Source of the DNA: Paramecium octaurelia | Lineage: Eukaryota > Ciliophora > Oligohymenophorea > Peniculida > Parameciidae | Length of the DNA stretch: 64,000 bases | Assembly: GCA_905182995.1 (NCBI GenBank) | Contig: CAJJDP010000112.1 | Coordinates: 294,744-358,743 of the forward strand | Reading direction: 5' to 3' | In this document: piece after piece, positions 1-11,902 of the stretch | How positions within the stretch are numbered: position 1 is the first letter of the stretch | Layout of the letters: each line of letters starts with the position of its first letter | The notes under the pieces: generated by a model | What the model was told of the DNA's origin: nothing | Database searches by the model: none | The model's input: only the letters and a program-made list of their open reading frames with translations | Position numbers and translations under genes: made by a program

Positions 1-246
1 TTCCCCGACGAAGGCTTGAAATTGGTATCATTATTATATAATCATACTTAGGCTATTTCTCAAGTGAATGATTTCTCCAAAAATGCCTACATCAACACTT
101 ATTCCTTTGTCATTGCAGCCTTTTATGCCAGCATCGTTTTTATTGTACTTTTAATTCTTTTTGTTGCCTACTAATACTACACTCACAAATCGTTGTTTGA
201 CAATCCTTGGACTCCCAGATAACAGGAGTATTCAGAATTTCATTGA
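1..246 (+). CDS. C-terminus of a single-pass membrane protein (partial)
   Basis: The frame is open from base 1 with TAA/TAG as Gln and ends at TGA 244-246. It encodes about 81 residues: a soluble part, then one hydrophobic segment of about 25 residues (FVIAAFYASIVFIVLLILFV) and a polar tail ending EYSEFH. The layout is that of a type I membrane protein with a short cytosolic tail. The start and the diagnostic domains lie left of the window, so I cannot name the family. It converges on the minus-strand gene at 286-1077. Confidence 0.75.
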
Positions 247-285
247 TACATATTATATAATATTTATTATTAAAAATAGTACACA

Positions 286-1077
286 TCATTACTTAAATGT
301 TATAATCACAACATATAATAAATAGCAAATTATTGTGAGAACTACTAATAAGATGAATCCATATAGAATGAATTTTCGCTTGTTTCTTCTTTCGACTCTC
401 TTCTCATCCTATGGTTCATCTTATATTTCAATTGTAGTAAACTTTTCATTTGTTTAACAAGAAGACCAATATATTTTATCATTCTAACCCAGTCCCTTCT
501 CAAATATTTACAAAGAATTTATGAGATCATTAAAGTAGATTTTCATAGATTTGTTTGTAGAAATATGAACAAACAATCTAGTATCAAAGGATCCTATTCT
601 TAGTTCTTTTGAAATCGTTTATAATTCTTAGTTTAAATCTTGACTTTAAGTATCTATTATGCTTAAACTACACGGAAATTAGTTAACTAGCTGTCTAAGC
701 TCTTTGTTATTTGGTTTGCGGTCGTCATTTTTTAGTATTATAAAGTAAGTTTTTAGATTTAAATTAGTGCACTCTTATAGTATTTATTTAACGTTCTCTA
801 TCTTTTAAGAAGAGTTGTCCTAGTACTCACTCAAAAATATTAGTGAAGCTATTTAATAGCTAAAATTTTCCTTGATTGTCATGTTTCTCATTGTTTCATA
901 GAAATGATAAATTTAGTCCTTCAAGGCAAAGAGAGATTTAGTATTTTGCTCTATGGTTTTTTTTAAATCACTCAATATATCACTTTTTCTAAGACTAATA
1001 GGACTCAATGTGTCATTAGTTTATTAATCAGAAGTCACAGATCCTAATTTGCAAGTGAGGTCATCAATAGAATCCAT
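286..1077 (-). CDS. Tail-anchored coiled-coil-type protein
   Basis: A single exon of 264 codons, ATG at 1077-1075 and TGA at 288-286, with several internal TAA/TAG codons read as Gln. The N-terminal 200 residues are charged and helical (KKTIEQNTKSLFALKDQIYH and similar). A basic stretch (RVERRNKRK) precedes one hydrophobic segment (FILYGFILLVVLTIICYLL), and only a few residues follow it. A C-terminal anchor without a signal peptide fits post-translational insertion into the ER or a related membrane. The layout resembles SNAREs, but I see no clear SNARE motif with a central Gln/Arg, so that remains a guess. Confidence 0.75.
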
Positions 1078-1294
1078 ATAAATTTAACCTATAATAATAA
1101 TATTTTAATTTTGATAAAATTTTAGTTTTAAAGATGATACATTATATTAGTTTTATTATAAAATGTTTAACATTCTCTTTAATATTATGAAATTCTGAAT
1201 ACTAATAATAACTATTTATAGGGGTAGTCGAATAATAAGTAAGTTAAATCTATTTCATTAAATCATAATACTAAAATCTTATTCCTTTTTAACA

Positions 1295-2047
1295 TCAGCC
1301 ATAGATGAAATTTTATTCAAAAGATAAATTTCCTTTCTACATTGATTAACTTGTAGACAAGTTTGGTAGAACAACTGGTTATGGCACTTGAATCTATGCC
1401 ATAGAAAATCTCAGAGCTGTTTTAGGAGTAGCTATTTGATAGATTGTATTCCCATAATTTAAAAACTCTGATTTAATAGTAACTTCTATATCTAATAAGT
1501 ATTCCCAATTAATTTTCATCATTGCATTAACAACATCAAGTAAATCCCAAAAATTATACATTATTCAGAAATTCATATACAGCAAACACATTAATATATT
1601 CATCAGTTCTTAAGCTTCTAATTTTCCATAAGCTTTGACTTTTGAGAATTGTATCTAATTCTTAACTTTTGACTTTAATTCCTAAAGATTTTCTTTATGG
1701 CCATTTTACCAAAAAGTAATAATAGCTATTTGTTTCCCAATAATTTCATATGGTAACACAGCTGAGTTAAGAAGTGAAAATGAGAGAATATAGAAATTAT
1801 TACTTTTAAAAAGGCATTGATGGGATTTCTAATTAATAATGATTAGATTATATATTATACATATTTTGATTTCTCCATTTTAATTCAGAAAAATATTTTC
1901 TATTCTTAATTAAGAAATTGGTGAAATGAAAATTTGCTGTTTTGATTCATTTTCATAGACATGATGTATATTAATTAGATTATTAGTCTGTTTTAGCTGA
2001 AACTCTGATCTCCAATTAACATTAGTATATACAAAATTCTTCATCAT
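1295..2047 (-). pseudogene. Degenerate protein-kinase remnant with an in-frame TGA
   Basis: Translation gives a recognisable but eroded kinase: an N-lobe-like HHVYENE segment, then LRIENIFLNQNGEIKIC, the counterpart of the catalytic-loop/beta sequence LKPENILL...GEIKI. The HRD residues and the DFG are gone. The frame then runs through FYILSFSLLNSAVLPYEIIG, which resembles the helix after APE. An in-frame TGA at 1565-1567 cuts the frame, and coding continues in the same frame on the other side for about 90 residues to TGA 1297-1295. No GT...AG pair of legal size removes the stop. I read this as a decayed kinase copy. A readthrough or selenocysteine codon is less likely. Confidence 0.6.
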
Positions 2048-2157
2048 CAATTGCTTTGATTATGTAAAAAAGTAATACGACCCCACTGCATTATTAAATT
2101 ATTTTATAATTTGTTACATTAAAACATATTGTATAATCATTCAGTTGATTTGTTACA

Positions 2158-3252
2158 TCATAATAATTAACAACAAAACTCAGGATCTTTTTCAACTTAT
2201 TTAGAATAGCTGCTCTATTCTAAAGTTAAGAAAGCAGGATTCATCGTTGTTTAAATAGGTTAAATATGTATAGAATACTCTACTTTTATGGTTTCAACTA
2301 CTTCTGATTGTCTCTTCTCTTTCACACTCTTTAAATGATCTTGCCTCTCAGCATACTCCGTTGTCTGCAGAAACTCAGATACAGGCTTACGCAATTAAGG
2401 CATCATATTTGGAGATATGGGAGCACTGATTGAATATAATTGTTATCGATCATTACTTATCACATTCTAAATGGAATTAATAAGAACCCTTTTGAAAGCT
2501 TAGTTTTAATAATCCTTAATTTCTAAATAATGAACATTTTCTGGAAGTGATTCATCGATGAAATCATCAACACATGCAATAGTTTTCCTTATTTCTTTTA
2601 GGGACGATTCATTTTGAGTCTCCTCTAAGTTTGGAGACGATTTGATCATCTTATTCCTTATGAATTTTATGATCTCGTTGTAAGAACCGCACTATCTTAA
2701 TTTACCACTCTCCGATCCCAAGAATATATATTAAGCACTTTGTTTTTAAGAACTCAATTGAAACCAAACATGCAGAGCATTCTACAAACTCGTGTTTTAG
2801 TGCAAGCTGAACATGATTACATAAATGTCGCTCTGAGGAATAAATGGCATAGATTTCCGTCTTCCTTATTAATATAAACATACTATTATTCATTTGAATC
2901 TAAGGAGACAACCCAATAATGGATTGTTTAATATTAGCAATCCCCTATCCATATATAGGATATAAAAAAATCAATTGACGCAATATCTCTGTCATTAACC
3001 TTAGTTTCAACCTCCAGCATTTTTTCAATTAACTAATGTTTACCTACTCCTTTGTCTCCAACTACAGCAACTCAAGTTATGAAAATTATATAGTACTTTA
3101 TTGCTTTTTATTTTGATGTCGAAATGATAGGATGCATATCCATTCTATGTAGATTAAAATAATATTAAATATAAATTTGCATTATTTACTCTGTCTAAAA
3201 GATAAAAAACTTAAGATTCCATTATTCTATTCGCATAAAAGCCCAATTTCAT
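2158..3252 (-). CDS. Divergent Rab/Ras-like GTPase with C-terminal extension
   Basis: The core shows AVVGDKGVGKH as P-loop, SDIYVIMFSL for the beta-4 region, then a W-containing helix and QYIFLGSESGK where NKxD should be. The Ser/Thr after GK is His, no DxxG is visible and NKxD is lost, so nucleotide hydrolysis is doubtful. A 23-nt intron at 2861-2883 joins the first half to the second in frame. About 200 mostly polar residues follow the GTPase fold and end at TGA 2160-2158. The 5' end is unresolved: a 26-nt intron candidate (3071-3096) leaves the ATG at 3252 out of frame by one base. Either the start lies elsewhere or there is an indel. An active Rab is less likely than a pseudo-GTPase. Confidence 0.55.
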
Positions 3253-3299
3253 AATTTATACTTTTCTATTATAATATTTATTTTTGTGTTCCCTTTTTA

Positions 3300-4440
3300 T
3301 AATTAAAAGTGGTTAAGCATAAATCAAGTATATTATAATCTCTTTCAAAATAGGAAATTACTTCTAATAGTTCATATCACCTTATAAATCATATTCTAAC
3401 TAGCTTATAAATCCAAACTAAATGTAGTAATTTTAACCAAATATCCATATAATCAAAAGTATGAACTACAAAAATTCTCACTATTTTAGTATTCTTACCT
3501 AAGATCTTTGTATTAATCTTACTTATTAATTAAATCCAAGTTTAATTATAAATAGCAATTTGATCGTTATTTCTAAGTAATCCCATTAATATATATAAAT
3601 AAGGTGAGCAAATTCCTGTTTTACCACTCTCATTATTTTGTATTATTTAAAATCGAGTTTATTTATAAATTCTTGGGCTTTGTCATTTAAATCTTAATGA
3701 GCAAGAGGGATCAGCTTCTTGGTTATTAAGTTTTTTTTTTAAATTTCTCTAACTTATTTGATTACCAGCCATCATATTCCTCATGACTGTTTGATATTTA
3801 TGTTAATTTAGCTTAGATCCTAAAGGAATCACTTTTTATCCTTAATATAATAAACATCTTCTAATTGAAAATCTGTATTATCAATAGGATATTAAATATT
3901 AAACTAATTATGAAGTCCTTTTAATAAATACTGCTAGAATTCTGTATTATAGACTTTAATTACTAAATTCTATTCAAACGAGTTATTTGGCACAATAACT
4001 AAAAATCTATATCTACTAAATCCAATATCATAATGGACCCAGTTCGCAAGTTGCTGTTCTCATTGAAATCGATCATTTTAGCAATATGAATTATTTTATG
4101 TTTTTATAGACTTCGGTAAAAGTGAATAATTTAGGTTATAGATAAATATAATTTGTGGTAAATAAATAATTCATCCTATTATAGATTAATGTTAGATCTC
4201 AAATGTTGTTTAAGTAGAAATGAATCTTTCTGAGTCCCATTACATAACTTATATTATCCTATCTAGTTGGATTATTTTAATAAAATTAAATCTGCCTATA
4301 TGTAATTTCAGAAAGAATATAAAGATGCAGCCATTTATCAATATCTGGCTATTACTTTACTTAGATATTGTTCTCTAATCAATGCTAATGCAAATTAACT
4401 AATCAAATATATCTATATTTAGAATTTGTTATGAGTATCA
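3300..4440 (-). pseudogene. Decayed coding stretch, minus strand
   Basis: Between the GTPase and the next gene the minus strand shows several coding-like blocks with plausible residues in all three frames. One block is rich in Ile/Leu with KHKIIHIAKMIDFNEN. Another near 3680 reads DKAQEFINKLDF, reminiscent of the C-lobe end of kinases. They are separated by TGA codons and frame changes. A 23-nt intron candidate joins two of them, but I could not build one continuous gene. The best reading is an old gene copy, perhaps kinase-related, losing its frame. No function is assigned. Confidence 0.3.
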
Positions 4441-4596
4441 AATAGAATTTTTTAAATATTATTAAATATAAATATCAAAATAATTCTATTTTCAGATAGA
4501 AATACAAGGTTTAAATAGAATAATGTATGCTAAATTTCATTTTTCACTAGTTAAAGCGTAGCATTATACATCAAAATCATTAATATTAGTAACAAA

Positions 4597-5772
4597 ATGT
4601 AAAGTACGAAAACGATTCTACTTTTATCCGTTCTCCTAGCAACAACCTTATGTGCTAGATTAAGTTTTAATTCAAAAGAATGCAATAACTATTTGGAGAA
4701 GTTTGGTACAGCTGACAATGCTGATGGCTCAGGAGCATCCAAAATTGCCTTCGCTGGAGATGTTGCCTTTGTCACAGGAAGTGCAAATGTTAAAGTCAAT
4801 ATTAGATATTCTGATGTTACTTTCTTTAATGATCCTAAATATTATGGACTAGTCCAACAAGATGGAAATACAGCAGAGCAAACTTGTTTGGATATGAAAC
4901 TATTTAAATACACTTCATCATCCTATGCTGATAAGAGTGAAGTAACCGCACTCGCTATAACCCCTTCCAATAACTTTTAGAAACAATGGAGATACTATTC
5001 TTTCACAATCAAAGGAGAAGAATTAAGTCAATATTTAGTTTAGACTACTAACTCAAATCAATTTATCTATAATGGGTACTTTGCTATTGCTTACTATGCA
5101 GCTGAAACAGATCAAGTTCAATATACCTTCTTCTTTTCATTTACAGTCACTATTGACAAAGCCACTGGAAGTGTGTTAGATACTTCCTTTAAACCTTTGA
5201 GCTAAACTTCCACTGCCTCATGCAATCCAGATCAATGCACTGCTCATGCTGATACAAGTCTCAAATGGTGCAAAGATTTGACTTGTGCTGAATTTGTTAC
5301 CCCAAATCTCCATTTAAATGATTAGTTTGTTTTGTAATAGGTAATTAATACCAAAGGCATGGAGGGATATTACCTTGTAAACCCTGAAGTTTGGTATACA
5401 GGAGATGGGCTTAATAAAAAGGCCACTATAACAAGTTTCAGCAACAGTGTTAAAGGCTAATTGACTCTTTAATTAAAGGCTGAAATTGCTTGGACAAAAG
5501 TAGTCATTAAAGTTACTTCAGTACTTTCAACTACTGCCACAGGAAGCAGAAGATTGTTAGTATAAACAACTTATGATACTGTTACTGGTTAAAGTGATGA
5601 AATTACTTGTATCAAAGTTGAAGGAGAAAACAGATGCGCCACTTGTGCAGAACAAAAAGAAATCAACGGTTATTCAAGTGATACATGCAACGAAACAGAA
5701 GAACCATTGGCAGATTCTTATTCTAATTAGATATTGGTTGGTGCTCTTGTTTTGTTGGCAATTATTTTGTGA
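4597..5772 (+). CDS. Secreted, membrane- or GPI-anchored surface protein
   Basis: One exon of 392 codons (ATG 4597, TGA 5770-5772), with many TAA/TAG Gln codons. The N-terminus is a clear signal peptide (KTILLLSVLLATTLCA). The body is Ser/Thr/Ala-rich with scattered cysteines, including paired Cys motifs near residues 200-225 and CAEQKE...DTCNETEEP near the end. The last 15-20 residues are hydrophobic (ILVGALVLLAIIL) with nothing after, as in GPI-anchor signals. This suits an external coat or ciliary-surface protein. It lacks the long periodic Cys repeats of Paramecium immobilisation antigens, so it is not one of those. Confidence 0.8.
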
Positions 5773-5932
5773 TAATGATTTTTACATAATATCATTTATT
5801 TTTATATAAAAAACAAATGTTTTCTTTTAAATAAACATTTTATTTCTATAGAGTTCCTAATAATAATACTCGAAATTTAAGAAGTATGCAGACGATATGG
5901 ATAACATAATTAAATGACAATTCTTTACAAAT

Positions 5933-6284
5933 TCAATTAACCATAAAGAATATGTAAATAGTCATAGCTAAAATAGACTCTGCAAGGATTAAGTTGTAAT
6001 CGCAATTCTCATAGCATGTCATTAATGTTGAATATGCAGTGTTTGAAACTCCTTTACATTCTTCGTAAGGATAGGTGGCATTATGTTAATTGGCCATAAA
6101 ACACTCATTAAAGTCTTTTAATGCTTGATTACAAGTACTGTCTTTAGTGCAATTTGAATTTTCCTAAATTGATTTAATTTCGTTATACATTGTCACAATT
6201 CTTGGCTACACAGTCCTAAACCTCGCTTAAGCTTATTTCGTAGCATTTTATCATTATGAAAGTCAAAAAAATCAAGTATTTCAT
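5933..6284 (-). CDS. Small cysteine-rich secreted protein, probably GPI-anchored
   Basis: A two-exon gene. ATG 6284-6282 starts a signal peptide (MKYLIFLTFIMIKC). A 25-nt intron at 6164-6188 (GTATAA...TTTAG) restores the frame. The mature part of about 70 residues carries at least eight cysteines spaced in pairs (VQDCVAKNC, NCTKDSTC, NECF, EECK, TCYENC). A hydrophobic end (ILAMTIYIFFMVN) precedes TGA 5935-5933. Size, even Cys count and anchor-like tail point to a disulphide-stabilised surface peptide. The family is not recognised. Confidence 0.75.
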
Positions 6285-6864
6285 TTATATAATAATTATT
6301 ATATTCTCAACACTTTTAATGTATAGTAAAAATAATAATATGATATTAGCTAAATTTAGTTTTTAAGTAATCTTCAATGATTTTTAAAAGAATGAATTAT
6401 CCTAAATTAACTTGCTTGATAAAATTCTACTGCTCTTAAAAGTTACTAATTATACTATTCATTTTCCATAAACTCCTAAAACTTGATCATTTTTTAATTA
6501 GAATTCCTCTACTTATCATAATTCAGGAACAATATTAAAAATGGACATCAAATTTGTGAAAGATAGGAACCGAATAAACAAATAAAAATAGATATAAGAT
6601 AAATGAAAAATTATTCTTTTAGCAATCCATCATAAATTCATTTTATTCAAACATTATTTTATTATTATTAATTTCTCCTTTGAAAATCTGGCAGAGATCT
6701 TTCTATCATTTATTTTAATTCCTAAAATTGATATAATATTATTGAATACTGGGAATTTGAGCTTCAAATTCAAATATCTCAGATACTATTATCTGTTTGA
6801 TTATATATATTCTTGAAATAAATCGTTTCTTGGTCCTTAGTAGTTGTTTCTTTAATCGTTATAA
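6285..6864. other. Spacer of about 580 bp, no gene seen
   Basis: AT-rich sequence between two minus-strand genes. I see no frame longer than about 70 residues that looks coding on either strand and no repeats. It probably holds the 3' region of the transporter gene and the promoter of the small secreted-protein gene. Confidence 0.5.
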
Positions 6865-8683
6865 TCAATCTAAGCGTCGATCTAGGCAGCAATATAAACA
6901 TATCCAAAACACTGGACTACGGAATATTAACAGAAGTAGATTTATGCAATTTAGAATCTTTAATATTAATAATGTGTACCCAATGATTCCAACGATAAAT
7001 GCAGGTATTAAGGGTTAATATAGGTTGATTTGGATGCTTTGTTAAAGTATGGGAAATTGTTATTTGATTGAGTTTATTATGAATAGAATTGCCAAGAACA
7101 AAGAAACACAAATAAGGCAAGCAAATACTTTGACAATCAATAAAAAGAAGTCATTAATATTTCTTATGATTTCGAAAGTGTTCAATGCTTCCCCATCTTC
7201 GTTAATTTCTAAGGAATCCTTAATTTTTTTAATAGCCGGACCAATATCATCTTGATTTAGATCAACTTCATAATATAGCACCTCTTCAATAGCTTAAGAT
7301 ATTAAGAGAATAGATTACTTGACAATGATTTGAATGGATTGCACCTTACCTTAAATAAATTATCGATGGTATCCTTGATAAAGTCTAAAATAAATTTGAC
7401 AGGAGAAAACAATAGCATGAATGAGATCTTGCTGATAACTTATAGATTTAGATTTTGAACAGCGTTAGAGCAGTAGAGTATCAACATGCCTAATTCAAGG
7501 GGATCTTTATTTTGAGATTGATTGCGAGTAATCTAATTGTTTATCCAAATTTTAAAATTGCTGAAGATGATTGATTAGTAACAACCATTGATGACATAGA
7601 TGATCCATATTACAAATATAATCACTGAACTGGTGGAGAGTGTAATAATTGTGTTTAATTCGATTTTTTCAAATGGACCCAAATTTGAATCACTCTTTAG
7701 TTTGAATGTTGAACCTAGAAACCTAATGTTAATGATCAATATTTACAAGCAAGTGAGCAATAGAAGTAATAAAAAGGAAATTAAGAATCCCAAGAACACA
7801 TAATTTAACGGTAGTAAAAATTGATTATCTGCCATAAATTTTTCAACATATTCAAAAATGTCTGCTAAATCTTACACTCTATCTGAATTTTTGTAGAGCC
7901 AATACGTTCCATACAAAAATGTTAACACAAAAATGCTTCCAAATACAAAATTCAGGGTCTCATTAGGTTTGTTAGTCATTTTGTATATGTAATCTTCATC
8001 GACCTTGAAATTATTAATGATGGCCTATTCGGTTTCATAATTTCTTGCGAAATTCCATTGGGAAATGAAATAGATTCCAATAATGCCAACAATAAGTAAG
8101 GAAAACAAGGAGAATGCCCAGACTACATATGTTGTATTAGCTTTTAATTGATCCAACAGGACTGTGCAAACAAATATGATGAAACAACTTATTAATGCAA
8201 TGATATGCCAAGTCTACATGACATCATTGATAATCATCCCTATCATTCCAGGAGACGAGAAGTCTTTGACTCCGTGATAATATTCCAATGAAGTGGGCAT
8301 ACACACATTCCCTTTGTATTTGAATGACTCATAGTAACTAACCATTTTTTCTGGGTACAACACCGAGGTCAATTTCTTGCAGTCAGGTATTTGAGTGTTG
8401 GGAGCGCATTCCAACTCTTGGGTGTCGGATGTCGGACATTATTTCACACACACAATTCGATATTTGTATTCCGGAACAGGATTAACGAAGTAAGCATATG
8501 GATAATCCTCCAAGCCTGGGTCTACTCCACAAGCATAAGCTAATAGTTTGAATTAAATATTTTCTTACCGTCACTATCGAAGCCTCTTGCAATTTTATTT
8601 GGTTTGCCCAAGTAGATTCCTGTGAGAGTGGATAAACAAACTATGATCACTGCGAAGTACAGAACTGCTTTACAGATCTTCAT
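6865..8683 (-). CDS. Choline-transporter-like (CTL/SLC44-type) multi-pass membrane protein
   Basis: ATG 8683. Introns at 8540-8568 (29 nt) and 7318-7349 (32 nt) leave exactly 586 codons to TGA 6867-6865. The N-terminal membrane segment (VLYFAVIIVCLSTLTGIYLG) is followed by DSDAYACGVDPGLEDYPY and VCVKQCP, which match the extracellular Cys-containing start of the CTL family. About eight to nine further hydrophobic segments follow. The C-terminal part is Leu/Ile-rich and ends CLYCCLDRRLD. The family mediates choline or related solute movement at the plasma or organelle membranes. The substrate here is inferred from family only, and the C-terminus is less conserved. It is divergent to the gene at 8844, with 160 bp between the ATGs. 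Confidence 0.6.
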
Positions 8684-8843
8684 TGTTTTTGTATTTATTA
8701 AATTTAATAACAGCTTTCATTAACTCAGAAATATACTCTGTAGGGCCTAACAGATCTCTAAATGATGATTCATCCAAGACATATAATTAAGATGTGTCTT
8801 CTCTTTTAATTGAAATCAATATTATTATAATAATAACTGCTGA

Positions 8844-10238
8844 ATGTATATTGATCCTGCAGATACTAAAGCATGGGCTCAAGAAATGAAAGAGTATCTC
8901 AACAATCATTTCAAATAGGTATTAAGTCAACCGGAAACAACCAATTGAGTTTACCAAGCCCAAATTCTTTACTCAGAAGGAAATGAAATTGAAATAAACT
9001 GAGTTCAATCCAGTGTTGTAAACTTACCAAAGTGCTGAAAGAGATGTGAAAGAAAAGGAGAAGGATTATCAAAAGACATCCACTTTGGCATAAAAGAAAA
9101 TGGTAATCGCATTAATAGATAGCTCTCTAGGAAATGGTCAAGAAATATTTACATGAATACGATTTAGTTAATCTTGAACAAGTCCCAGGAATAGAAAGAC
9201 CTGATGAAAGGGAGAAAACCAAATAATGTCTTGTAATTTTATGTCCTCATCCATAGTTACCTCCCAATTTTAATGATTATAATATTATTACCAATGAGAA
9301 AAAAAGCGAAGAACATTACAAAAATATGAAAGTAGTTGTTTAGAAGAAGGTTTATGAAAAGCCTGTTATCAATAGGAATAAGAGGGATTTCAATATTGTT
9401 ACCAACTAGTAAAAATAATTCTATACTTAGATTTCTTGAAAATCATGAATCCAAACAATCCGAGAAGGATCAAGCCACAATCAATGGCATTAATGAAAAA
9501 TGCAAGAAAGTTCGAAATTACGATATTGTTTAAGGAGCCTACTATGATGAAGAGAAGGAAGAACAATATTAATAGTATATTATCCCATAAAACTGAGGAA
9601 ATTAAAATAGGATCAACAATAGCATGGCAAACATTTTAATGATAGGTTCCCTCCCTCTTGGAAATTCAGAGAGTCTGTATATTTGGATCAAACTAAAGAC
9701 ATCCCTGAAGAAATTAAAATGATTGATGAAATCAATAGAAACCACAAAAAAAGATTCGAAATTAGACATGTCTTAGAAAATGAATACAGAGAAAAAGATG
9801 TTTAAGATCAATTGAGAACTCAAGATAGACTAATCAAAAGACATAAATATGATGATATGATCAAAAATTATGACAAAGGTAATTGTGTAAATTTAATTAC
9901 ATCTAGAATTTGACATCTTAACCCTATAAAAACCAGAAATCGATCACATAATTAAAGCCTTACCTCCAAAACCCCCTCTCAATTCCTGGGACAAAGTGTA
10001 AATGACTAAATCTCCCTCTGATGCTCCATTAAGAGAAATCAGCATCCCTGATGGCATTGAATTTTAAGATCGTGGAAATTCTCTTTAAGACACTTAGAGT
10101 AGAGTAAGATTCCCTTAAGTTTTGAGATAACAAAGTGAAAAATCACAGAAATCTGCTCCAAAATCACAAAAATCTGTTATACAATCTTAAAAGTCTAATC
10201 CAGGCCAAACAGAAATTAAGTCAGGAGGTTTTTTCTGA
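8844..10238 (+). CDS. Conserved-looking hydrophilic protein, possible ciliary component
   Basis: Six exons: introns of 31, 28, 22, 23 and 28 nt leave 421 codons from ATG 8844 to TGA 10236-10238. The product is highly charged and soluble. It has repeated short blocks such as NKRDFNIVTN, LENHESKQSEKD, NYDIVQGAYYDEEKE and ERPDEREK, then a C-terminal Ser/Gln/Lys repeat (SEKSQKSAPKSQKSV). Tyr-Asp and Glu-Lys-rich blocks of this kind are common in axonemal inner proteins, so a ciliary role is a guess only. I recognise no domain. Confidence 0.65.
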
Positions 10239-10898
10239 ATTACAAGAAAATAAATTAAAGTCAGATAATATTCAATAATTCTGATTATTAGAATTAATTA
10301 TCTAATACTTTAAATTTAATTAAATGTTTCTTATTATTTAATTTTTTATTTACTCAATTAATAGTAGATAGTAATATATATATGTAGAAATAATTATTAA
10401 TTATTGAGAGATTCACTTATAAGGGGATACTACAATTCCTTAGAATAAATGTTTAATTCATAAGGTCCCCTAACTTAGTTTGGATTCTTTAAAAATGTCA
10501 TAAAAAATTGTTGTTTTAAAAATAGAAATTCTCAACTACAAATCTAATATAATGCAAATAACCGATATTTTAATACATATTAAGTGATTAATAATGATGT
10601 TAATTGCTATTCTTGAATCCTGTAAGTGATCGGACAAATTTAAAGAATTTTAAAGGGAATGTTAATATATCAATAATTCAGTACTTGAAGTTAATATCAT
10701 TTAAATTTGATTTAAGAAACTATGACTATCAAAAGATGCGACAGTGGCACCCTTACTTTCTCTCATTTTTCTTCGCTTTAATACAAGATGTTGGTTAACT
10801 ATTCTCACCCGTATTGATGTTAACTAATATACTGTTTTCAAGGTTATCATGTCCATCTTTTTAAATCCAGATGTTTTAGTTTTATTTTTCTTTATTAT
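10239..10898. other. Spacer of about 660 bp, no gene seen
   Basis: AT-rich spacer between two convergent genes. Short frames occur but show no coding character, signal or domain. It contains AT runs such as tatatatat near 10374. It probably holds the two 3' ends. Confidence 0.45.
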
Positions 10899-11866
10899 TC
10901 ATTAATTATTTTAATAATAAACATCAATCACTTCATATTATATCTCAAAAGCCAAGTTAAATTTGCTATTCCTCAGCAATAACTAAGGTTCACTTAATAG
11001 TTTCTTGTCACTCAATCTTAGCCAAGTTCCATTTTTTGAATTTTAATCATCTATAATGAATTTTGGCACTCCATCCTTCTACACATAAGAAATTATGCAA
11101 TGAATTTGGGATAAGGATTGATGAATAGGATATCCTATGAATTAGTAATTAGTTCTCTTCAAATCTCTACCTACACACCAAGTTTCACCAATTTTAAGGT
11201 TAATTTATTTTGTGTCAATTAACTCCTTATCAAATGCAAGTACTAGGATTCCCTCTTTTTCATTCACTTCTAAAATTTGAAAAGCTTGTTTGTCTCCAAT
11301 ATAAAAGACCATAGCTTTTTTAATTCTCATTTTATTGGCATTTACAAAAGTCCCTCTCTTAGATCCTAAATCCTATAAATGAAACCTATCTTTTCTATTT
11401 CATAAAAATACCATTTACAACTATGATCCTTGCATGTTTCGAGGAGATCTTGGATTGATCTTATAAAACGTATTGATTATCCTGACTTCTACCGAATGTT
11501 GCTCCTATCAAATTTATTAATAATATCTAATATATTTCATTTTCAATTTTACTTTATGAAATTGTTCAGATTTTATCTTCATTTGATGACTCACATTTAG
11601 AATAAATGGATTCATTATAACGCTCTACAAAGTGTTTTATTCAATGGATGTAATTAATCTTATTCTTTTCTATCTTGTGGGTGTTCTATTTTACATTTCT
11701 TCCTTCTTTGTATCACTTTTTTATGAAAAAATGACTTTTGACTTCTAGTTAAATTCCTATACTTTCTTATCTTATTACACTTCATTAATTATGTGTTCAA
11801 TATTTATAGATTTGTTGAAAGGGTCTTAAACTTTATTATTATTATTACTATTATGATTATTATTAC

Positions 11867-11902
<36 letters not shown>

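Noticed and set aside
1309-1400. A + strand start giving MKFYSKDKFPFYIDQ
   Set aside because: It ends after 28 codons and overlaps the longer minus-strand kinase remnant. A 27-nt intron candidate does not extend it usefully.
4597-5772. A variable surface (immobilisation) antigen
   Set aside because: The protein is about 390 residues and lacks the long eight-cysteine periodic repeats of those antigens.
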